A stretch of 15,194 bases of DNA from an uncultured Oscillospiraceae bacterium (GCA_910579485.1 CAJTVO010000084.1:1-15194), one strand, 5' to 3'; shown: positions 5,676-13,681, counted from the stretch's first letter. The notes: generated by a model not told the origin, from the sequence alone. Program-made: numbers and translations.

Positions 5676-6620
5676 TTACGTTGGCAGCGGCACGCAGGTC
5701 GCGTTGGGACTGCACCCCGCCGGACCGAAAAAGTTCACCTTCTTCTCCGACAGGCGCAGCGTCACCTCCCGGCTGTACGCGCACTCCCCGTCCAGGCATG
5801 TGACGATATCCTTCCCGTCCCCGGAGCGGATCACGATCTCTCTCGCAGTATAGCACCGGGCGGCCTCCGGAAACTTGTAATACCGGCCTACGGAGTAATC
5901 TCCCACCAGCCGCAGGAAGGTTGCCCGGCTCACGCCCCGGACCACCAGGGTATTGAGCACCCCGTCGTCCATCTTCGCCTCCGCCACAGGCATGAAGCCC
6001 CCGCCGTAGTACCGCCCGTTGCACACCGCCGCCAGAACGAAGGAGCGCTCCGGCAGCGGCTTTCCGTCCAAAATCACCGTCCAGCTGTGGCGCAGGCCCC
6101 GGAGAAGGAAGTTGACCCCGAGGGAGACGATATAGCTGCCCTGTCCTCCCAGCATGGGGAGCTTCCCGTAGGTATGTACGTCGTCCGCCACCTGGGCGTC
6201 GAAGCCGGAGCAGGCCACCGTCAGGGCTAGCCGTCCGTTGCAGTCGATGGCGTCCAGGGGGAAGGCGGGGCCGTCCCACAGGTTTTCCGGGTCAGAGAAT
6301 AGAGGGGCCTTGTCCCCGAAATTCTTCAGGAAGTCGTTGCCCGTGCCCACGGGGATGCAGGTCATGGCGGCGTTTTCATATCCAGCCACGCCGTTGGCGG
6401 CCTCGTTGGCGGTCCCGTCGCCGCCGCAGGCATAGATCCGCAGCGGCTCTCCCCGCTCCGCCAGGGACCGCGCGGTCTCCATGGCGTGACCGGGGCGCTT
6501 GGTGAGGATGCACTCCACATCCAGGCCGTGGCGGACGGCCAGGGCCTTGGCCATGTCCATCATACGGGCGGTGCAGTCCTTTTTCCCGGCGGTGGGATTG
6601 ATGATAAATACGTGCTTCAT
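5676..6620 (-). CDS. Diacylglycerol kinase / YegS-family lipid kinase, 314 aa
   Basis: Soluble lipid kinase of the DagK/YegS/sphingosine-kinase family, which phosphorylates diacylglycerol or a related lipid using ATP; in Gram-positives this recycles diacylglycerol released during lipoteichoic acid synthesis. The nucleotide-binding motifs are visible: INPTAGKK (7-14), CGGDGTANEAANG (65-77) and IPVGTGNDFLKNF (89-101). A C-terminal beta-sandwich region contains FVLAAVCNGRYYGGGF and VTCLDGE. A GGGAG site sits just upstream of the ATG. It is the last gene of the run prsA-truB-ribF-DUF4180, 43 nt after the DUF4180 stop. The exact lipid substrate cannot be read from the sequence. Confidence 0.93.
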   Translation of the reverse strand: MKHVFIINPTAGKKDCTARMMDMAKALAVRHGLDVECILTKRPGHAMETARSLAERGEPLRIYACGGDGTANEAANGVAGYENAAMTCIPVGTGNDFLKNFGDKAPLFSDPENLWDGPAFPLDAIDCNGRLALTVACSGFDAQVADDVHTYGKLPMLGGQGSYIVSLGVNFLLRGLRHSWTVILDGKPLPERSFVLAAVCNGRYYGGGFMPVAEAKMDDGVLNTLVVRGVSRATFLRLVGDYSVGRYYKFPEAARCYTAREIVIRSGDGKDIVTCLDGECAYSREVTLRLSEKKVNFFGPAGCSPNATCVPLPT

Positions 6621-6663
6621 TTCTCCCGTCCCTCTCTGCTCTCTTTTTGTAAGTTAAGCCGCG

Positions 6664-7035
6664 TTATTTTGCCTCAGCCAGCTTTCGGAGGGCCTCCTCC
6701 TTCGTTTCCACGAAGAAAAAGTCCCTGCCCTTGTTGGATTCGTAGATAAAGTCCTTCAGCGGCTTGCTGGTGTACCGGGCGTAGTCCCCCCAGATAGCCG
6801 CCTTGACGTGATAGTTGATAAATTTTTGCAGGATCTCCCCGGCCATGCCGGTGCTGAGGATGAAAAAGTCCTCCGCGATCACCCGCTTGTCGATGGCGAG
6901 CCTGTCCGCGCCGGTCTCATATTTGGCCGACATGGCGAGCTCCAGGGCGGAGGCGGCATCCGTGACCACCTTCTCCTCCCCGGTGACCACCGCGATGGTC
7001 ACACTGTTCTCCTTGATGTATTCGATTTGCATCAT
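6664..7035 (-). CDS. DUF4180 family protein, 123 aa
   Basis: Small protein of unknown function that resembles the DUF4180 family, whose hallmark segment is present: DRLAIDKRVIAEDFFILSTG followed by AGEILQKFINYHVKAAIWGD (about 44-83). No transmembrane segment or signal peptide is apparent. The start could be the ATG at 7035 or the next one at 7032, which lies at a more usual distance from AAGGAG at 7040-7045. It begins 1 nt after the ribF stop and is therefore probably translationally coupled to it. The family's role is not established, and the position gives no clear link to flavin or lipid metabolism. Confidence 0.87.
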   Translation of the reverse strand: MMQIEYIKENSVTIAVVTGEEKVVTDAASALELAMSAKYETGADRLAIDKRVIAEDFFILSTGMAGEILQKFINYHVKAAIWGDYARYTSKPLKDFIYESNKGRDFFFVETKEEALRKLAEAK

Positions 7036-7036
7036 A

Positions 7037-7951
7037 TTACTCCTTGTTTTCTGTCTCGCAAAAGAACGCCCGCGCCGCCCCGGCGTCCCGGGCGATCTGC
7101 GCCCTCAGAGCCTCCAGGCCGGCAAAGCGCATCTCCGGGCGGAGCATCTTCAAAAATTCCACCCGGCAGTCCGCGCCGTAGAGCTCTCCGATGGGCTCCA
7201 GCAGGTGGCTCTCCACCGTCACGCCGCCGTCGGTGTCCACCGTGGGGCGCACGCCCACGTTGGTCACGGCGGGGCGGGCCGCTCCATCCACCGTCACCCG
7301 GGCGGCGTAGACGCCAAAGGCGGGCACCAGCTGCCTGGGATCGGGGATCAAATTCACCGTGGGCGCTCCCAGCCGGGAGGACCCCAGCCGCTTCCCATGG
7401 CGCACCAGCCCGGAGATCGCGAAAGGCCGTCCCAGGAACCGGGCGGCTTCCTCCGCCTCTCCCCGCTCCAGCAGGGCGCGGATATGGGTGGAGCTCACCG
7501 TCACGCCCTCCAGCTGGACGGCGGGGATGATGTCGCACCCTATTCCCAGCGCCGCCGCCTTCTCCCGGAGGAGGGCCGCGGTGCCGCTGTTTTTGTGGCC
7601 GAACCGGAAATCGTGTCCCGCTACCAGCCACCGGGCCCGGTAGGTCTCCGCCAGCATGACCACGAAGTCCTCCCAGGGCATGGTCATCATAGCCCGGTCG
7701 AAGGGCGCGGCGATGACCTCCATCCCCGGGAACAGCTCCCGCGCCGCGCGGCTCCGCTCCCGGACGGTCGTCAGCAGTGGCACCGGCGTTCCGGTGACGA
7801 ACTCCCGTGGGGAGCGGTCGAAGGTCAGCAGCGCCGGGGCCAGCCCCAGGTCTCCCGCCCGTTCCGCCGTCCGGCGCAGCAGGGCCTGGTGGCCCAGGTG
7901 GACACCGTCAAAAAAGCCCAGGGCGATCGCCCGGTCCCCCCGTTCCTCCAT
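7037..7951 (-). CDS. ribF: Bifunctional riboflavin kinase / FAD synthetase, 304 aa
   Basis: Makes FMN from riboflavin, then FAD from FMN, using ATP. The N-terminal nucleotidyltransferase domain shows GFFDGVHLGHQ (12-22; His and Gly-His as in the family's HxGH motif), a GHDFRFGHKNSG segment, and VSSTHIRALLERG. The C-terminal kinase domain shows GRPFAISGLVRHGKRLG, LGAPTVNL (usually PTANL), TNVGVRPTV and the catalytic-Glu region ESHLLEPIGELYG. The length is normal. The ATG at 7951 is chosen because GAGGGAGGGAG lies at 7956-7966; the in-frame start at 8026 would overlap truB and adds unlike sequence. It lies 28 nt after truB, a common pairing in Firmicutes. Small deviations from the motif consensus look tolerable. 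Confidence 0.96.
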   Translation of the reverse strand: MEERGDRAIALGFFDGVHLGHQALLRRTAERAGDLGLAPALLTFDRSPREFVTGTPVPLLTTVRERSRAARELFPGMEVIAAPFDRAMMTMPWEDFVVMLAETYRARWLVAGHDFRFGHKNSGTAALLREKAAALGIGCDIIPAVQLEGVTVSSTHIRALLERGEAEEAARFLGRPFAISGLVRHGKRLGSSRLGAPTVNLIPDPRQLVPAFGVYAARVTVDGAARPAVTNVGVRPTVDTDGGVTVESHLLEPIGELYGADCRVEFLKMLRPEMRFAGLEALRAQIARDAGAARAFFCETENKE

Positions 7952-7979
7952 CGTGCTCCCTCCCTCTGGGCGGCCTGGT

Positions 7980-8846
7980 TCAGCCGCCGAAAAAATTCTT
8001 GATAGACCGCAGTGCCCCGTCCTCATACCGGCTCAGGCAGAGAAACTCCTTCTCCCGGCTGTAAACGCGGTACTGTCCCGGCTTCAGCCCGGGGACGGGG
8101 ACAGGGCTCCCATTGCGCGCCATCCGCTCCATCCGGGGCGAGGCCAGCAGGAAAATCGGACAGTCCGCGAAAAAGCAGTCCACCGGCATCAGCAGGGCCT
8201 CCCCCTGCTCCTGGACCTGTTCCAGGGTCACGGCGTCCTCCAGGGTGAACCCCGCCGCCATGGTCCGGCGCAGCTCGTCCATACAACCGCCGCAGCCCAG
8301 GGCCTGTCCGATGTCATGGCACAGGGTGCGGACATAGGTCCCCTTGGAGCACCGGACCCGCAGCAGGAACCGGTCCGGCCCCGTCTGTTCCAGCACCTCC
8401 AGGGCGTGGATGGTGACGGGCCGGGGGTCCCGGTGGACCTCCCTGCCCTTCCGGGCCAGCTCGTAGAGCTTCTTTCCGTCCCGCTTGATGGCGGAGAACA
8501 TGGGCGGGATTTGCTGAATGGGCCCGGTGAACCGGGGCAGGACCGCCTCCAGCGCGCCGCGGTCCACCGAAACGGCCCGCTCCTCCAGCACCTCCCCGGT
8601 GCTGTCCTGGGTATTGGTGACCATCCCCAGGCGCAGTCCGGCAACGTACTCCTTATCGCCCTTCTCCGCGAACTCCACCGCCTTGGTGGCGCTGCCCACG
8701 AACACGGGCAGTACGCCGGTGGCCATAGGGTCCAGGGTCCCCCCGTGGCCGATCCGGCGCTCCCCCAGGATGCCCCGCAGCTTGGCGCAGACGTCCATGC
8801 TTGTCCATCCTGCGGGCTTGTCAATGATCAGGATACCGCTGGGCAT
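7980..8846 (-). CDS. truB: tRNA pseudouridine(55) synthase TruB, 288 aa
   Basis: Converts U55 of the T-psi-C loop of tRNA to pseudouridine. The sequence begins GILIIDKPAGWTSMDVCAKL. The catalytic Asp39 lies in GHGGTLDPMATGVLPV (34-49). Other family blocks are KEYVAGLRLGMVTNTQDSTG, QQIPPMFSAIKRDGKKLYELARKG and CSKGTYVRTLCHDIG. The start ATG lies only 3 nt past the stop of the upstream foldase gene and has just a weak GGCGGA ribosome site, so translation is probably coupled. ribF follows 28 nt later. Confidence 0.97.
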   Translation of the reverse strand: MPSGILIIDKPAGWTSMDVCAKLRGILGERRIGHGGTLDPMATGVLPVFVGSATKAVEFAEKGDKEYVAGLRLGMVTNTQDSTGEVLEERAVSVDRGALEAVLPRFTGPIQQIPPMFSAIKRDGKKLYELARKGREVHRDPRPVTIHALEVLEQTGPDRFLLRVRCSKGTYVRTLCHDIGQALGCGGCMDELRRTMAAGFTLEDAVTLEQVQEQGEALLMPVDCFFADCPIFLLASPRMERMARNGSPVPVPGLKPGQYRVYSREKEFLCLSRYEDGALRSIKNFFGG

Positions 8847-8849
8847 GGC

Positions 8850-10085
8850 TTATTCCGCCGTACCGTCAGTGGAATCGGGGGACCCGGCTTCGGTCCCGTC
8901 CTCACCGGATCCGTTATCCGCCGGTTCCTGCTCCTCGGCGGGGTGCAGGGTCTGCAGCGCGTCAATGTAGGCGGTATACAGCGCCCCGATGTCGATGCCG
9001 TCCAGGGCCTCGCTGCGGACCACGCCGCCCAGGGCGGACTCCATCTGGACATCTAGGTACTCGTACAGATGGTTCTCCGCCAGAGTGCGCAGATGGTCTT
9101 CGGTCAGCTCCTTCCGCAGAAGGATGTGGTAGCCGTAGTCGCTCTCCACGATGCCGCTGATCTCGCCGGGCTTGAGGGCGAAGGCGGCGTCCTTGAACTC
9201 CTGGACGAAGTTGGTGTCAGGATCGATGAGATAGCCCGCGCCGCTCTCCCGGCCCGGGTCCTCGCCGTAGGTATCCGCCAGCTCGGTGAACAGGGCCTCC
9301 AGATCATCGCTGGCCTGGAGCTGGGACAGGAGATCCTCCGCCTGGGCCTTCTTGGCCGCCGCTTCCTCCTCGGGCAGAGGCTCGTTGGTGGCGGTGTCCT
9401 TGGTGGCCAGCAGGATGTGGTCCACGTAGGCATCGTCGTCACTGGGGGCCTGATAGATATCGCTGGCGGGGTCGCCGGCCAGCTCCGCCAGGTGCTGGTA
9501 GAGGTACTGGGAGGCCACCATCCGGGTGTGGCTCTCCTTGGAGATGCCCATCTCATAGAGGCTCTGCTCGAAGGCCTCCTCCCCGCCGGACTGCTCCGCC
9601 TGCTGGGCCAGCAGCTCGTCGATGGCGGCCTGGTCCTCCGCGGTCAGCTCGATGTCATGGGCCTTGGCCACGTTCTCCAGCAGGGCGTAGGACAGGGCGT
9701 TGTTCTCCGCGTTCTGCCGGACGATGTCCGCCACGGGGTCGCCGTCCAGGGTCTGATCCCACTTGATGCGGCCTTCCTCGTCCACGTTCTCCCCGTACAT
9801 GCCGTAGGAGAGCTTGAACATGTTCAGCTGGTACTCCAGCTCATAGCTCTTATTCATCACCCAGTAGAGGTACAGATCCGCCGGAATGCCGTTGCCGTCC
9901 ACTTCCAGCACGGTCTCGTTCATATCCAGGTCCGTCAGGGTGGTAAAGATGCTGCCGCCGCCCTCCGCCGTTCCATCCTGATCGTTGGTATCGCCGGTCT
10001 GCAGGGTGGTGAAGATGCTGCCGCAGCCCACGCACAATGTCAGCACCAGGATCGAGGCCAACAGGCTGCTAAAGATTCTTTTCAT
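8850..10085 (-). CDS. PrsA-like peptidyl-prolyl isomerase lipoprotein, 411 aa
   Basis: Extracytoplasmic foldase with a parvulin (PpiC-type) domain at about 219-328 (DDAYVDHILLA at one end, GEISGIVESDYGYHILLRKE at the other), preceded by a SurA-N/trigger-factor-like helical region. The N-terminus is a lipoprotein signal (MKRIFSSLLASILVLTLCVGC). The lipobox before Cys21 reads CVG rather than the usual Leu-x-Ala/Gly, so lipidation is likely but not certain. After the Cys, GSIFTTL appears twice 22 residues apart. The tail (about 382-411) is acidic low-complexity sequence. The ATG at 10085 is preferred over the TTG start at 10103: it begins the signal peptide and has AAGGA at proper spacing. It is the first gene of the truB-ribF operon, with its own probable promoter at 10157-10185. 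Confidence 0.9.
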   Translation of the reverse strand: MKRIFSSLLASILVLTLCVGCGSIFTTLQTGDTNDQDGTAEGGGSIFTTLTDLDMNETVLEVDGNGIPADLYLYWVMNKSYELEYQLNMFKLSYGMYGENVDEEGRIKWDQTLDGDPVADIVRQNAENNALSYALLENVAKAHDIELTAEDQAAIDELLAQQAEQSGGEEAFEQSLYEMGISKESHTRMVASQYLYQHLAELAGDPASDIYQAPSDDDAYVDHILLATKDTATNEPLPEEEAAAKKAQAEDLLSQLQASDDLEALFTELADTYGEDPGRESGAGYLIDPDTNFVQEFKDAAFALKPGEISGIVESDYGYHILLRKELTEDHLRTLAENHLYEYLDVQMESALGGVVRSEALDGIDIGALYTAYIDALQTLHPAEEQEPADNGSGEDGTEAGSPDSTDGTAE

Positions 10086-10156
10086 GTCATGCTTCCTTTT
10101 CAATGGTAATCATAATTTTGCCCCCGCCTCCGGCATCGGAGCGGACGCGCGGTCTT

Positions 10157-10185
10157 ATCATACCACGGTTTTTCCCGGGATACAA
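10157..10185 (-). promoter_or_regulatory. Probable promoter of the foldase-truB-ribF operon
   Basis: On the minus strand, TTGTAT (10180-10185), a 17-bp spacer and TATGAT (10157-10162). The -10 matches the SigA consensus at five of six positions and the -35 is weaker. It lies between the spoIIIA terminator and the foldase start, which is where an independent vegetative promoter is needed because spoIIIA itself is sporulation-specific. Confidence 0.55.
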
Positions 10186-10190
10186 CGTTT

Positions 10191-10234
10191 TTTTCTTTTT
10201 TCCTGGCGGTATATGCCGCCAGGAAAAAAGAAAA
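10191..10234. repeat. Perfect 19-bp inverted repeat with A/T outer and G/C inner arms
   Basis: The inner arms CCTGGCGG and CCGCCAGG enclose a 6-nt loop (10210-10215), and the outer arms are TTTTCTTTTTT (10191-10201) and AAAAAAGAAAA (10224-10234). On either strand the T-run comes before the stem and the A-run after it, so it is not a standard intrinsic terminator alone. It lies directly downstream of the spoIIIAH terminator stem, whose U-tract forms its 5' arm. Confidence 0.75.
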
Positions 10235-10261
10235 TGACGGCGCTGTCATCAGACAGCGCCG
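10225..10261 (-). terminator. Rho-independent terminator of the spoIIIA operon
   Basis: CGGCGCTGTC (10238-10247) pairs with GACAGCGCCG (10252-10261) around a 4-nt loop. On the minus strand the stem is followed by TCATTTTCTTTTTT. It starts 22 nt past the spoIIIAH stop codon, so it is well placed to end the eight-gene operon. Confidence 0.88.
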
Positions 10262-10283
10262 CCTCTCCCTCTGCGCGGAGTAG

Positions 10284-10910
10284 TTATTCCGCTTCCATGA
10301 TCTTGATCTGATCCGCCTGATACTGGGTCTCGCTGAGCACGATGTCCGTGATCTTCGCCACGTCCTCCGTCTGCAGGCCGTCCTCGGCGGCGGAGACCAC
10401 CACGCTGATGCTGTTCTCCCCCATGAAGGCCACGCAGTCGGCGTACCCCTTGGCGATCACCAGGTTCTCGATCTGGCCCTCCAGCATGGTGTAGCCCGCC
10501 AGGGTCTGGATGGCCCGGTTGGCGTCGTCCAGAGCTCCCTGCTCCACGTTGTCCTGGGCGGAGGCTTCCCGCAGCAGGCTCAGGGCGTTATCCCTGGACT
10601 GCTGGCGGCTGAGCCGGGCGGTGTCGAAGTAGCTGCTGGCGGGAGCGCTCCCGCCGTCGGCCAGGCCGCCGTCAATGGCGGTGGGCACGCCCCCTACCAG
10701 GGCCGCGTCCCCCAGGACCTTGGTGGTCACGCCGCCGTCCTTTTCGGGCGCGGCATCCTTGTTCTCCTGGGTGGCGGACAGACTCTGCGTCCCCGCCGGG
10801 GCGGCGTCCGCCCCCACGTCTCCGGCGTAGCGCCAGTTGAGATAGACCGCCGCGCATACAAACAGCAGCACCGTCGCCACCACGGCGTTCCGCTTCCATT
10901 GTTCCTTCAT
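10284..10910 (-). CDS. spoIIIAH: Stage III sporulation protein AH, 208 aa
   Basis: Mother-cell membrane protein of the sporulation channel; in the family its extracellular domain meets forespore SpoIIQ (or an equivalent) across the intermembrane space during engulfment. There is one N-terminal transmembrane helix (about 8-25, AVVATVLLFVCAAVYLNWRY), a low-complexity linker, and a C-terminal ring-building domain related to YscJ/FliF (about 95-208: DNALSLLREASAQDNVEQG through QYQADQIKIMEAE). The ATG at 10910 is preferred, since GGAGG lies about 9 nt upstream; the ATG at 10928 would place the ribosome site inside the gene. It is the last gene of the operon, 21 nt after spoIIIAG. Confidence 0.95.
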   Translation of the reverse strand: MKEQWKRNAVVATVLLFVCAAVYLNWRYAGDVGADAAPAGTQSLSATQENKDAAPEKDGGVTTKVLGDAALVGGVPTAIDGGLADGGSAPASSYFDTARLSRQQSRDNALSLLREASAQDNVEQGALDDANRAIQTLAGYTMLEGQIENLVIAKGYADCVAFMGENSISVVVSAAEDGLQTEDVAKITDIVLSETQYQADQIKIMEAE

Positions 10911-10931
10911 ATTTCCATTCCTCCTCATGAT

Positions 10932-11498
10932 TTATCGATCGATCATTTCCCGCTCCGCCGCGCCGGCGGCGGCCGCGTCCTGCCATTTGACCACGGCGAT
11001 GCGGTCGCTCCCCAGTCCCGTCAGGGCGGAGACCGCCGAGACCACCTGGAACCGGACCGCGTCGTTCCCGCCGCCCTCGCAGACCACCAGGGCCCCCCGG
11101 TACTGGGGGTATTTCTCCTGGGTGACGACCACGCCCCCGGCGTCCGTCACCGGCTGGGACGAGCGCTCATAGCTGTCCGGGGCCTGTGCGCTGCCGCTGT
11201 AGCGCAGGGAGCTGTCCTGGGCCAGGACCCGTTCGCCGCCGCTGTGGAGGGTCAGCATGACCTCCACCCGCCCCACGCCTTCGATCTTGCCCAGGATGTC
11301 CGCCATGGACTTCTCCGTCTGAGCCAGGTCCGTCCCGGCGGCGGGCTCGGCCCCGGCGGGCGCGGCGGCGCCGTCCTTCCGCTCCATGGGCCACAGCAGG
11401 AGCAGCCCTCCCAGGACCGCCACCAGCAGTACGTATTTATACTTTCCCAATACCGCCAAGGGGTTCGTCAGCTTTCGCTTTCCTTCCTCTTTTGCCAT
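10932..11498 (-). CDS. spoIIIAG: Stage III sporulation protein AG, 188 aa
   Basis: Component of the mother-cell sporulation channel, known in Bacillus to form a large ring in the intermembrane space. The protein has a basic N-terminus (MAKEEGKRKL), a single transmembrane helix (about 21-37), an Ala/Gly/Pro-rich linker, and the ring-building region with ILGKIEGVGRVEVMLTLHSG, TQEKYPQYRGALVVCEGG and VSAVSALTGLGSDRIAVVKW. The ATG at 11498 has GGAGG at 11506-11510. It overlaps the end of spoIIIAF by 31 nt, so coupling is likely. The longer open frame to 11684 is not similar to the family and is rejected. Confidence 0.95.
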   Translation of the reverse strand: MAKEEGKRKLTNPLAVLGKYKYVLLVAVLGGLLLLWPMERKDGAAAPAGAEPAAGTDLAQTEKSMADILGKIEGVGRVEVMLTLHSGGERVLAQDSSLRYSGSAQAPDSYERSSQPVTDAGGVVVTQEKYPQYRGALVVCEGGGNDAVRFQVVSAVSALTGLGSDRIAVVKWQDAAAAGAAEREMIDR

Positions 11499-11962
11499 GT
11501 CTCTTCCTCCAGCCAGATTTGTTTTTCGGCGGGGATCCCCACCTCCTCTTCCAACCATCTCGCCAGCTCCCCGCTGTAACGCCCCCGGACGGTCACGGAC
11601 TCCGGCAGGGGGATGCCGCCCTCCCCCGGAGCCGCGGCCACCGATACCGTGCAGTCGAGTCCCAGCTGGTTCGCTTTGTCCCATATATATGCTTTGGTCT
11701 TCTCCGCTATGATAGCGGAAAGGGCCTCCTGCTGATTTTTCCGGTAGGTCTCAGCCAATTCCTCCCCCTGGAGCTCCAGGGGGCCTATTTCCAGCTCCAG
11801 CCCCTCCCAGCATCCCCCGGCCAGGGGGCGCAGGATCGCCAACGCCAGCAGCAGCCCGCCCACCAGGCGCACCATGGCCTGCTCCCTGCCCTTGGGGGCC
11901 AGCTGCCGGGCCAGCCCGGCGGCCAGGGACGTGAGGACGATGCCCAGAAGCCACGATCTCAT
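11468..11962 (-). CDS. spoIIIAF: Stage III sporulation protein AF, 164 aa
   Basis: Membrane component of the SpoIIIA channel complex. Two hydrophobic segments lie at the N-terminus (about 1-22, MRSWLLGIVLTSLAAGLARQ, and 30-48, MVRLVGGLLLALAILRPLAG). A soluble domain follows, with the family-like TYRKNQQEALSAIIAEKTKA and a Cys after LGLD. A GGGGGGTGG ribosome site lies just upstream. The stop of spoIIIAE is 13 nt before it, and its own end overlaps the spoIIIAG start. The identity rests on these motifs plus its place in the ordered operon. Confidence 0.92.
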   Translation of the reverse strand: MRSWLLGIVLTSLAAGLARQLAPKGREQAMVRLVGGLLLALAILRPLAGGCWEGLELEIGPLELQGEELAETYRKNQQEALSAIIAEKTKAYIWDKANQLGLDCTVSVAAAPGEGGIPLPESVTVRGRYSGELARWLEEEVGIPAEKQIWLEEETWQKRKESES

Positions 11963-11975
11963 ATTGCCACCCCCC

Positions 11976-13064
11976 TTAACCCGGCGTCAGCGCCGTCATG
12001 GACGAGAGAAGGGAGATCAGCAGCACCACCGCCGCCGCCCCCGTCATGGCCAGCACCAGGGCGAAGGCATCCCCCAGCATGGAGATCAGCTTGGTGAGCT
12101 TCCCGGGCCCCGCCGCCGCCGACACCAGGGACGCGGCCTGATAAAACAGGTACTGGCACCCCAGATGGAGGAAGGGCGTCAGGCAGGCTCCCAGCAGGGC
12201 CAGGGTGCCCAGGGTGCCCGCCATCCCCCGGAGGAGCCCCGCCCCGGCCAGCACGCTCTCCGCCGCCTCCGAGAGGATGCCGCCCACCACCGGCACGGCG
12301 GCAGACACCGCCGATTTGGCCAGCTTCACCGCGTGGGCGTCGGCGGCGCCGGCCACCGCGCCGCTGATGGTGAGATAGGTGACGAAGACCGTCAGCAGGC
12401 CGCCCAGGACCCAGCCCACCGCCTTTTTCAGCAGCTCACCCACCCGCTCCAGAGCCTCCCCCTCCACCACCGCCGACGCCGCGGCGATGCCGATATAGAG
12501 GTACACCGCTGGCAGCAATATCCGCTCGATCACCGTCAGCAGCAGGCTGGAGAAGAACACCGCAGCCACCTGCCGCACGGATGCTGCGGTGACACCCCCG
12601 GAGGCCGCCTCCGCGGCGGCCAGGGCGGGCAGCAGCACCTTACCCAGCAGGCTGATTTCCGTAATGGTCTCCCGGCCCAGGCCGATGAGGGCGTTCAGGT
12701 CCCCGGCGGCCATGGCCGTGACCCACAGCGCTCCCACGGCGGTCCCGTACCGCCCCAGCAGTTCCCCTCCCGCCGGTGCGGCGCTCTCCATCACTCCCAG
12801 CAGGATCGTTCCCGCCATGATGGCCGCCGCCGAGCGGATGCCGGAGGTGAGGAAGGTCCGCCCTCCGGCCAGGGCCTCCTCCAGCAGGGTCCGGATGCCG
12901 GAGAGCAGGCCGAAGCCCTCCCCGGCATCCCCGGTGACCAGCTCTGCGGCCTCCGGCGCGGCCTGCCGCAGCTCCGGAGAGAGCTCCGGGACGGCCTCCT
13001 CCGCCCGGGCCTGTCCGCCCAGCAGGCAGAGGACCGCCCCAAGGATCAATATGACTCGCTTCAT
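11976..13064 (-). CDS. spoIIIAE: Stage III sporulation protein AE, 362 aa
   Basis: Polytopic membrane protein of the mother-cell SpoIIIA complex. It starts with a signal-like helix (MKRVILILGAVLCLLGGQARA, possible cleavage after ARA). It then has a series of hydrophobic Gly/Ala-rich helices, including AVFFSSLLLTVIERILLPAV, YLYIGIAAASAVVEGEALER and AVGWVLGGLLTVFVTYLTISG, typical of the family. The ATG at 13064 is chosen because GGGAGGAG lies immediately upstream; the open frame reaching 13232 would overlap spoIIIAD. The length is about normal for the family. Confidence 0.95.
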   Translation of the reverse strand: MKRVILILGAVLCLLGGQARAEEAVPELSPELRQAAPEAAELVTGDAGEGFGLLSGIRTLLEEALAGGRTFLTSGIRSAAAIMAGTILLGVMESAAPAGGELLGRYGTAVGALWVTAMAAGDLNALIGLGRETITEISLLGKVLLPALAAAEAASGGVTAASVRQVAAVFFSSLLLTVIERILLPAVYLYIGIAAASAVVEGEALERVGELLKKAVGWVLGGLLTVFVTYLTISGAVAGAADAHAVKLAKSAVSAAVPVVGGILSEAAESVLAGAGLLRGMAGTLGTLALLGACLTPFLHLGCQYLFYQAASLVSAAAGPGKLTKLISMLGDAFALVLAMTGAAAVVLLISLLSSMTALTPG

Positions 13065-13096
13065 GGCTCCTCCCTCTTTCTCCCATGGCGGGCGCG

Positions 13097-13480
13097 CTAA
13101 AAATACCCCAGCAGCAGTTCGATCACCGCCTTCAGCAGAGGCATGGCGATGGCCAGGGCCGCCACGGCTCCCGCGGTCTCCACAGCGGAGGCCAGAGCCT
13201 GGGAGCCGCCGTCCTTGCACAGGTCGGCGCACAGCCGGGTCACCAGCGCCGCCGCCAGAGTCCGCAGCAGGATGGACAGATAGAGGGGCTCAATGCCCGC
13301 CCGGTCGAACAGGGCCCGGAGCTCCTCCATCAGGGGCAGCGCCATAGAGACACACCGGGCCGCCGCCACGGCCAGGATGGCGATGGTCAGCAGCAGGGCC
13401 TGCTCCGGGGTCTGCTTCCGCAGGAGCACCACCGGCAGGATGCAGACGGTACACAGCGCCGCCAGCTTCAGCAGCTCCAT
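13097..13480 (-). CDS. spoIIIAD: Stage III sporulation protein AD, 127 aa
   Basis: Small polytopic membrane protein of the SpoIIIA complex, nearly all hydrophobic. It begins MELLKLAALCTVCILPVVLL and has the family-typical PLYLSILLRTLAAALVTRLC followed by CKDGGSQALASAVETAGAVA (about 85-104). It starts 3 nt after the spoIIIAC stop codon and is followed 32 nt later by spoIIIAE, consistent with one transcript. Confidence 0.95.
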   Translation of the reverse strand: MELLKLAALCTVCILPVVLLRKQTPEQALLLTIAILAVAAARCVSMALPLMEELRALFDRAGIEPLYLSILLRTLAAALVTRLCADLCKDGGSQALASAVETAGAVAALAIAMPLLKAVIELLLGYF

Positions 13481-13483
13481 GGC

Positions 13484-13678
13484 CTAGAACCCGAAGAGGG
13501 TCTTGATGAGCTGGAAGAGGTCGCTGATCTCCCGCACCAGCATCATCATCACCACCACCAGTCCCGCCAGGGTGGTCATCAGGGCCTGCTCCTCCCTCCC
13601 GGAGCGCACCAGCAGCTGATTGAGCACCGCCACCACGATGCCGATGGCCGCGATTCGAAAAATCAGATCGATATTCAT
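13484..13678 (-). CDS. spoIIIAC: Stage III sporulation protein AC, 64 aa
   Basis: Very small membrane protein with two helices: MNIDLIFRIAAIGIVVAVLN (1-20), then a short charged turn (RSGREEQA), then LMTTLAGLVVVMMMLVREI. The C-terminal ISDLFQLIKTLFGF is typical of the family. Spacing is 3 nt on each side, to spoIIIAB and spoIIIAD. Its size and position between AB and AD fit SpoIIIAC closely. Confidence 0.95.
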   Translation of the reverse strand: MNIDLIFRIAAIGIVVAVLNQLLVRSGREEQALMTTLAGLVVVMMMLVREISDLFQLIKTLFGF

Positions 13679-13681
13679 ACC

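Noticed and set aside
10161..10169. TACCACGG near the foldase promoter as a third recombination half-site
   Set aside because: Only 8 bp match one arm, there is no second arm or 6-nt centre, and it overlaps the promoter spacer; chance is enough.
11499..11684. N-terminal extension of spoIIIAG up to 11684
   Set aside because: The added 62 residues are low-complexity Gly/Arg sequence antisense-like to nothing known, they lie wholly within spoIIIAF, and the ATG at 11498 has a strong ribosome site.
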